From Hofstenia miamia (taxonomy: Eukaryota; Xenacoelomorpha; Acoela): a DNA stretch of 64,000 bases. Positions 57,411-64,000 of this stretch are shown here, in pieces. The position numbers were made by a program, and so were the translations under genes. The notes under the pieces are model-generated. The model had not been told where the DNA came from. It searched no databases and worked only from the letters and a program-made list of their open reading frames with translations. The stretch is taken from contig SCFE01000020.1 in the NCBI GenBank assembly GCA_004352715.1, positions 572,890-636,889 of the forward strand, read 5' to 3'. Numbering within the stretch: the stretch's first letter is position 1; each line of letters begins with the position of its first letter.

Positions 57411-58093
57411 TTCCTATCGTTCGTGAAATAAATGACGAATGCCTTATAATATTAGCTACAATGCTATCGCAAGGTTAACCCCTTTTAGATCTAAATTGCT
57501 CTACGATTATATTAAACCTTATTATACATACGAGGTGCGTTGGAGCCCCGAACTCATTCAGTTAGTTTACATGTTGCATTTATTTATTAATTAATCATTA
57601 GACGAGGGACCGACTTACAACATCCTTTTCTTGTTGACTGCTTTGATTGTTCACATGTGTGATAGGTCAACATGTACATTTATAAATGTAGGGTTATTAT
57701 ATGTAAGGCAAAATAACAAGCGAAAGCATCGAGGTTGCATTACTTCCTTTATTTACATGCAATAATAACAAGAACAATCAATGCACTAAATTAGTAAGTT
57801 ATCACACACACACACAATCTCACTGAGACAATAACCTTCCACCCACGAGATTGACCGTTGGTTTCCACTGTAAATTCCAAGTAGTCTGGAGCTGTTACCA
57901 AGGACGAAGCCTATCTTAAGCATCGATTGGCATCGGGTTTCGACCCTTTACCATTCACTGCTCTAAACCTAAACAAGCTGTGGTTAACCATTACATTCAG
58001 AAACGCTGGTGTATTATTAATTTAGTTAATGCCTAAAGCAGATTGATTTGGTTGAGAATGTTTTGGAATCTGCTATACCTGGTCTATTTCATA
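57411..58093. other. Intergenic stretch
   Basis: Only a short (CA)n at 57804-57817. No gene recognised. Confidence 0.4.
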
Positions 58094-58442
58094 CCCAAGT
58101 AACAATGATCAATGGGCCATTATTGGTCCATTATTGGCATCGTTGGCCAATATTGGCCAACCATTTGCCAATATAAACCATTAATGTTAGAAGAGCTATT
58201 ATTATGTAACTTAGCAACAATTTTATTAATTTATTTTATGCAAAAATTTATTAATATTACTATTATTTTATTTTAAATATTTTTGTTTAAGTTTTTTAAA
58301 AATTTATTTTACACCAATATCTTTTTTGAGAATATTTAACGAATTGCACATGGGACGTTTAAATTTATTAGCAAATGCCAATTTGTTTCATTAAATGTAT
58401 TGATTATTATTTATATAGTGTTAATATAAAACTTAATTTCTT
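58094..58442 (+). mobile_element. Left end of a CCC-type element with TTGGCCAA words
   Basis: It starts CCCAAGTAACAATGATCAAT and is followed by GGGCCATTATTGGTCC, TTGGCCAATATTGGCCAA and TTTGCCAATATAAACC. The words are self-complementary and specific to this element. The N block at 58443 follows, so the right end is not visible. Confidence 0.55.
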
Positions 58443-59442
58443 NNNNNNNNNNNNNNNNNNNNNNNNNNNNNNNNNNNNNNNNNNNNNNNNNNNNNNNNNN
58501 NNNNNNNNNNNNNNNNNNNNNNNNNNNNNNNNNNNNNNNNNNNNNNNNNNNNNNNNNNNNNNNNNNNNNNNNNNNNNNNNNNNNNNNNNNNNNNNNNNNN
58601 NNNNNNNNNNNNNNNNNNNNNNNNNNNNNNNNNNNNNNNNNNNNNNNNNNNNNNNNNNNNNNNNNNNNNNNNNNNNNNNNNNNNNNNNNNNNNNNNNNNN
58701 NNNNNNNNNNNNNNNNNNNNNNNNNNNNNNNNNNNNNNNNNNNNNNNNNNNNNNNNNNNNNNNNNNNNNNNNNNNNNNNNNNNNNNNNNNNNNNNNNNNN
58801 NNNNNNNNNNNNNNNNNNNNNNNNNNNNNNNNNNNNNNNNNNNNNNNNNNNNNNNNNNNNNNNNNNNNNNNNNNNNNNNNNNNNNNNNNNNNNNNNNNNN
58901 NNNNNNNNNNNNNNNNNNNNNNNNNNNNNNNNNNNNNNNNNNNNNNNNNNNNNNNNNNNNNNNNNNNNNNNNNNNNNNNNNNNNNNNNNNNNNNNNNNNN
59001 NNNNNNNNNNNNNNNNNNNNNNNNNNNNNNNNNNNNNNNNNNNNNNNNNNNNNNNNNNNNNNNNNNNNNNNNNNNNNNNNNNNNNNNNNNNNNNNNNNNN
59101 NNNNNNNNNNNNNNNNNNNNNNNNNNNNNNNNNNNNNNNNNNNNNNNNNNNNNNNNNNNNNNNNNNNNNNNNNNNNNNNNNNNNNNNNNNNNNNNNNNNN
59201 NNNNNNNNNNNNNNNNNNNNNNNNNNNNNNNNNNNNNNNNNNNNNNNNNNNNNNNNNNNNNNNNNNNNNNNNNNNNNNNNNNNNNNNNNNNNNNNNNNNN
59301 NNNNNNNNNNNNNNNNNNNNNNNNNNNNNNNNNNNNNNNNNNNNNNNNNNNNNNNNNNNNNNNNNNNNNNNNNNNNNNNNNNNNNNNNNNNNNNNNNNNN
59401 NNNNNNNNNNNNNNNNNNNNNNNNNNNNNNNNNNNNNNNNNN
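58443..59442. other. Assembly gap (1000 N)
   Basis: Placeholder of 1000 N. Confidence 1.
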
Positions 59443-60267
59443 GTTTTGTTAAAACATTTTGCCCAAGAACAAGAGTCATTTGTTGTACTTCGAACACTAT
59501 CTTAATTTTATAGAAGTGCAAGTTGCAATGAAAATCTAGGGATACATTGGATTGCTATGCTGTGGAAAAATAGACTTCGAAGCTGTACTATAAAAGATGA
59601 GAATCAATTGAAAAACACGGAGGAGGAGCTTATGTATGTTGAGTTACGAAAAATACTGGAGTGAATGTTATTAGCTGGTTTGATAATTTGATGTTATTAC
59701 TGTTGTCTACGCGTGCAGGTTGTGATTCAATAAAAATTTCAAAAGATTTTACGTCAAGACAAAGAGAAAAATCAATGTTGAATGTCCAAATATTGTAGTT
59801 GAATAAAATATAAATATGGGTGATGTAAAGAAATTTGATATGCTTATGTCTCTTTTTGCTGTGACTATAAAAGAGAGCAATATTATCGTCTTAAAACTAT
59901 TTGGAGGATGTTGCTGTTTCTTGTTTCTATATTTCTGATTTATTAGTTAAGATTATTGATGGTTGATACTTCCTACTTTTTACTTCACTTGTGTACGGAT
60001 GTATCATTTCCGATACATAAACAAAATATGATATGAGAATATTTCATAACTTAATTAATATTTGTATGCTTAAAATAACGATAAATGAGGAAAACTAGGT
60101 GTAAAAAAAGATCAATATAAGCCAAGTTATCTTGCCGGACTGAAAGGGTTAATATTGTCTTTGAAATTCGATTTAAATCTAAGTCAAATTTTTTGCCAGA
60201 TGTAGAATGGAGTTAAATTATTGAAATTAATAAATATTTGCAAATAGAAGATTCTTTCACTGGATAA
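59443..60267. other. Intergenic stretch
   Basis: No gene or element recognised. Confidence 0.4.
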
Positions 60268-60997
60268 CCCAGCGATTCGAACTTTGAAAAAACATGGAAT
60301 TACTTCCATGTTCCATATTTGAACCATAGAAAACATGGAAAGTCTTGAAATTACCAAGAAAATTGCAAATACATGCAAGTTCCACATGTGGAACTTGGAA
60401 GAAATTTCATGTTTATTTAAAACAATAAAAACTTGCATGTACCACATGTGGGAATGCAAAGTTTTCCCATGTAAATCCTTTCTTAAAAATCCGCTAATTA
60501 ATAAAATTGATTATTAGTCAGTATAAATATAATCTAGTAGTTTGAACAGCAAAATTATGAAAATGAATACAGCTAAAACTTTAAAGTTCATGTGTTTTAC
60601 TTGTTTACACTTGATTCCAGATTAAAGTACTTGAAACATTGATTTTCTTTAAAGCAGCGTAAATTATCTTGAAAGAAAATATTCGATTCTTACAACAGTA
60701 ATTCACTTTAATTTACGTAATGTAACTTATATGCAAAACATATGTTGACTATAAATCAAAAACCTAAAAAATTAAGACATCACAGTCACGATCCAATAAA
60801 CAACATTTGTGACATAAAAATACCAGTCTAATTGATGCAATCGCTAAAATAATTCTTATCCCATGTATTAAGATAGCAGTCAGCATCGATTTTCGTACGC
60901 CATCGCGTGACAGAAATATTTTGAAAAGGAAATATTTCATTTAATGCAATGCTTGTTTCAACGTTCAGCAGTTCCCGCGCTGTTTTTCTTCACGTTC

Positions 60998-61806
60998 NNN
61001 NNNNNNNNNNNNNNNNNNNNNNNNNNNNNNNNNNNNNNNNNNNNNNNNNNNNNNNNNNNNNNNNNNNNNNNNNNNNNNNNNNNNNNNNNNNNNNNNNNNN
61101 NNNNNNNNNNNNNNNNNNNNNNNNNNNNNNNNNNNNNNNNNNNNNNNNNNNNNNNNNNNNNNNNNNNNNNNNNNNNNNNNNNNNNNNNNNNNNNNNNNNN
61201 NNNNNNNNNNNNNNNNNNNNNNNNNNNNNNNNNNNNNNNNNNNNNNNNNNNNNNNNNNNNNNNNNNNNNNNNNNNNNNNNNNNNNNNNNNNNNNNNNNNN
61301 NNNNNNNNNNNNNNNNNNNNNNNNNNNNNNNNNNNNNNNNNNNNNNNNNNNNNNNNNNNNNNNNNNNNNNNNNNNNNNNNNNNNNNNNNNNNNNNNNNNN
61401 NNNNNNNNNNNNNNNNNNNNNNNNNNNNNNNNNNNNNNNNNNNNNNNNNNNNNNNNNNNNNNNNNNNNNNNNNNNNNNNNNNNNNNNNNNNNNNNNNNNN
61501 NNNNNNNNNNNNNNNNNNNNNNNNNNNNNNNNNNNNNNNNNNNNNNNNNNNNNNNNNNNNNNNNNNNNNNNNNNNNNNNNNNNNNNNNNNNNNNNNNNNN
61601 NNNNNNNNNNNNNNNNNNNNNNNNNNNNNNNNNNNNNNNNNNNNNNNNNNNNNNNNNNNNNNNNNNNNNNNNNNNNNNNNNNNNNNNNNNNNNNNNNNNN
61701 NNNNNNNNNNNNNNNNNNNNNNNNNNNNNNNNNNNNNNNNNNNNNNNNNNNNNNNNNNNNNNNNNNNNNNNNNNNNNNNNNNNNNNNNNNNNNNNNNNNN
61801 NNNNNN
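60998..61806. other. Assembly gap (809 N), TA run on right edge
   Basis: 809 N, followed by TATATA at 61808-61838. Confidence 1.
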
Positions 61807-61841
<35 letters not shown>

Positions 61842-61965
61842 TACATACATACGTATGCGCCAAGTATTTTTATTTGAAGAAAGTTCAGTATATTAATCAT
61901 TCATTGAATTATATTATCTTATATGTATGTCCTAAGTATTATTTTAAACTAACAATTATTCATGT

Positions 61966-62079
61966 TTAGAGGCATTGAAGGAGCGCTGCCCCCACTCAAA
62001 TGAAGAAGATGTTTGTGAGGATGCCAAAAACTCTATTAATCAAAGAGGAAGGGACATACGAAGAAATACATCAATATAA
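61966..62079 (+). other. Possible terminal exon or element-internal frame
   Basis: After an acceptor-like CATGTTTAG the frame reads ALKERCPHSNEEDVCEDAKN and ends at a stop near 62079. It is short, with two cysteines and an acidic, hydrophilic character. Because it lies inside the copy 2 CCC-type element, it may be element sequence and not a host exon. Confidence 0.2.
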
Positions 62080-62439
62080 TTTTGTTTTGGAATATACATA
62101 TACATATATCGTTTTTCACAACATTCAAAATAGCTAATTACTGTTAAATAGGTTCTAGTTGAAGGTTCTTACTTTCAATATATAACAAGTAATTTCTGTG
62201 GGAATTACAATTTTTAATGTGTTTTTTCCATGTCTACCATGAGTGGAACATGCAAGAACATGCAATTCCCACAGCAAGACATCCATGTGACTTGCTGTTG
62301 GAATTATAATTTTTTTAATGTTTTTTCCAATTTTCAAATCATTGGGACAGCATTTGACAAAGCAAATTCTACAATTAGCGAATTATCGGTTGACAAGATT
62401 CTACAAAACAATGTAGTTTCTATTCAATCTGTAAATTAA

Positions 62440-62639
62440 TTAAACGTCTATTTGTCTCTCTACTATTATTTAATAATTTTGCTATAAATTGAATTCTTCT
62501 GCTTTTGGTTTGTGTATATTGATTTCCGACTAATTTTAACAAAAGATTTTCTATGACATAAAAAGTTTAATCTATCATAAAAACCAACCTGTTTTTGAAA
62601 ATAAAGTATCATAGAAGTTGCTCAAAGTCTCCCCTTGCT
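62440..62639. other. Short intergenic stretch
   Basis: No feature recognised. Confidence 0.4.
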
Positions 62640-62674
62640 TTGCAACACACAAATTGCAACGTTTGATGAACGAA

Positions 62675-63062
62675 TGTTAAGCCTTTTCGATTACTTCAAT
62701 GGGGATATTCTGCAACAAGATCTCCAACTCAGTAAGAGTGCAAGGAAGTGGTGACGAATACAACTTCTCTCGAATATTTCCCCACAGCCGAAATTCATTG
62801 ATAGATAGGTCTAGAGACCTTGGGGACAATTGGATACTTCCTCCTCGTCCGAACCACTTTTCTTGCAATTTTTCATTCAAGAGGTGGCACACAATCGTAG
62901 CATAATGTGCAGATGTCTGTATCCTTGTTGTTGAAGAAGAGGCGGTAAATGTTCGATCAACACGTCTTTATAAAGTTCAACATTCATCGTTGTTTTTGAC
63001 ATGCAAAGATGATGCCAAACTTGGGAGATATAATTGACAGATAGTGTGAAAATATTGTCCAA
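62675..63062 (-). pseudogene. Mariner/Tc-like transposase C-terminal half
   Basis: The minus-strand frame at 63062-62877 includes NVELYKDVLIEHLPPLLQQQ, equivalent to the segment before the second catalytic Asp. After a frameshift near 62885, the frame 62892-62677 reads KWFGRGGSIQLSPRSLDLS and NEFRLWGNIREKLYSSP, then a stop. This matches W-I-G-R-x-G-P-I-x-W-P-x-R-S-P-D-L-T-P-L-D-F-x-L-W-G of insect-type mariner relatives, with the last catalytic Asp changed to Glu or Asn. It is a dead copy. Confidence 0.75.
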
Positions 63063-63544
63063 AATTCGGCGGGATCAGCGTGAAAACCTTGTATATATAT
63101 ATATATATATATATATTTTTTTTCAAGTTTCAAAATTAAAATGTTGCATTAGAAAACTACGTTGATCTAATAATTTAGTTATTAAACACATGCTCAACTT
63201 AATCAATTTCACGCACTCATTATATAATCTTAAGACTTACAATACCTATAGAAATGGGCAAGACTGATGTAATTTGTTAGTTTCCTGTTAATGCTTTGTT
63301 AGTAATTACATGCTTCAAACAACTATATTATTCAATGGTATCTATGATGTTAAATTTGGCTCCCCTTGTATTATCTGAGAAATTCATCATAGGCCATTGT
63401 TTAGAGGACATTAACAAATAATAAATCATAAATAATTGACAGCAAATGCATTCAAGATTAAAGAATTCCCCACATGTAAAGTGATTTAATAACGAATGCT
63501 CAACTTCAAGGGATAAGATTGTCTCAATATATAACACACACATA

Positions 63545-63587
<43 letters not shown>

Positions 63588-63720
63588 TGGAATAAGTAAT
63601 TTGCAAATGTCTTGAAGAACCATTAAGAAGTTGCCGAAATAAATGTTTGCTTACATAGATATATATTTGTGTTTTGTTATTCTTTATTATTTTTTTACAT
63701 TTAATTTCAATTTTATTTTA
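63063..63720. other. Stretch between two oppositely oriented mariner fragments
   Basis: Holds TA runs at 63092-63116 and 63548-63584. No gene recognised. Confidence 0.5.
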
Positions 63721-64000
63721 GATTGATATTGACACGAGACTGGAGATAGTTCAACTGTTGTATGCACATGGCAGGAGTTACATTGCAGTCATGCGTGCGT
63801 AAAAAAACATCACGAGCTTCATAATGATCGGGAATCCCCCATACCATATAACGTTACCCAATCGATTATGAGAGCAGATTATCTAAAGCGGCTTCATTTC
63901 TCTCATTGGGTACAACATAACTTGCATCAAATTGGACTCAATTCTGTTGTGTGAAAAAGCTCATTTCACAAATGACGTTGCAGTGAATCGTCATAATTGC
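63721..64000 (+). pseudogene. Mariner/Tc-like transposase N-terminal half, cut by window end
   Basis: It reads IDIDTRLEIVQLLYAHGRSY as in the N-terminal helix-turn-helix. A frameshift follows and then KKHHELHNDRESPIPYNVTQ and LKRLHFSHWVQHNLHQI. After a stop and another shift it reads EKAHFTNDVAVNRHNC. The last block is DEAHFTNxGVVNRHNC of the family, with the catalytic Asp changed to Glu. It points away from the fragment at 62675-63062, so they are two copies. Confidence 0.75.

Larger units (their letters stand above)
60268..62346. mobile_element. CCC-type element, copy 2 (contains gap)
   Basis: The left end (CCCAGCGATTCGAACTTTG) and 727 bases match copy 1 at 43504-44227, including the 22-bp palindrome at 60376-60397. 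A candidate right end is at 62332-62346: reverse-complemented it reads CCCAATGATTTGAAAATTGG, then AAAAAACAT as in the left end. Its differences are mostly CpG to TpG or CpA changes. The same ACATG and GGAAC words occur at 62229-62300. No target duplication is visible. An 809-base N block (60998-61806) lies inside. Confidence 0.55.

Overview
The window is AT-rich, intron-bearing animal DNA, roughly 70% A+T by eye, with long TA microsatellites. It carries CR1-group LINEs, hAT and mariner transposons, and metazoan multi-domain genes. It looks like an invertebrate, but phylum cannot be read from the sequence. I found no bacterial operons, CRISPR arrays or recognisable tRNA or rRNA genes.

Two host genes are well supported. 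At 3164-4920 (minus) is the large last exon of a receptor with LDL-receptor class A repeats joined to a rhodopsin-like seven-helix domain. At 21477-22897 (plus) is an SLC34-type sodium/phosphate cotransporter with both QSSS signatures. Weaker host signals are a signal-peptide exon (33494-33579) whose splice phase fits a PAN/apple-like exon at 41947-42279, and a two-exon secreted-protein candidate on the minus strand at 45477-45837, whose second exon has a decayed copy at 56327-56394.

Most of the rest is mobile DNA. 1-1330: two broken LINE pieces. 6247-8847: a decayed LINE split by a hAT-type MITE with an exact 8-bp target duplication. 9549-14710 (minus) and 14712-17911 (plus): two CR1-group LINEs placed head to head; the first has an SGNH-esterase-like ORF1 and a 2A-like PGP motif before the endonuclease, the second a nearly intact endonuclease/reverse transcriptase frame. 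23076-27168: three nested DNA transposons, two of them with exact 8-bp duplications. 27169-33200 and 40136-64000: further LINE, hAT, mariner and unclassified inverted-repeat elements.

The most unusual signal is a set of elements whose ends start with CCC and then fill with a short, element-specific, self-complementary word repeated many times (25203-26730, 28188 onward, 43504-44227, 56487-57410, 58094 onward, 60268-62346). I cannot assign them to a named superfamily. Two copies 16.8 kb apart are nearly identical, which suggests recent movement.

Assembly quality limits the reading. Six N blocks are present, and two single-N joins (10802 and 12512) are each followed by an exact repeat of the preceding 785 and 639 bases. 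These are almost certainly unmerged contig overlaps rather than biological duplications.
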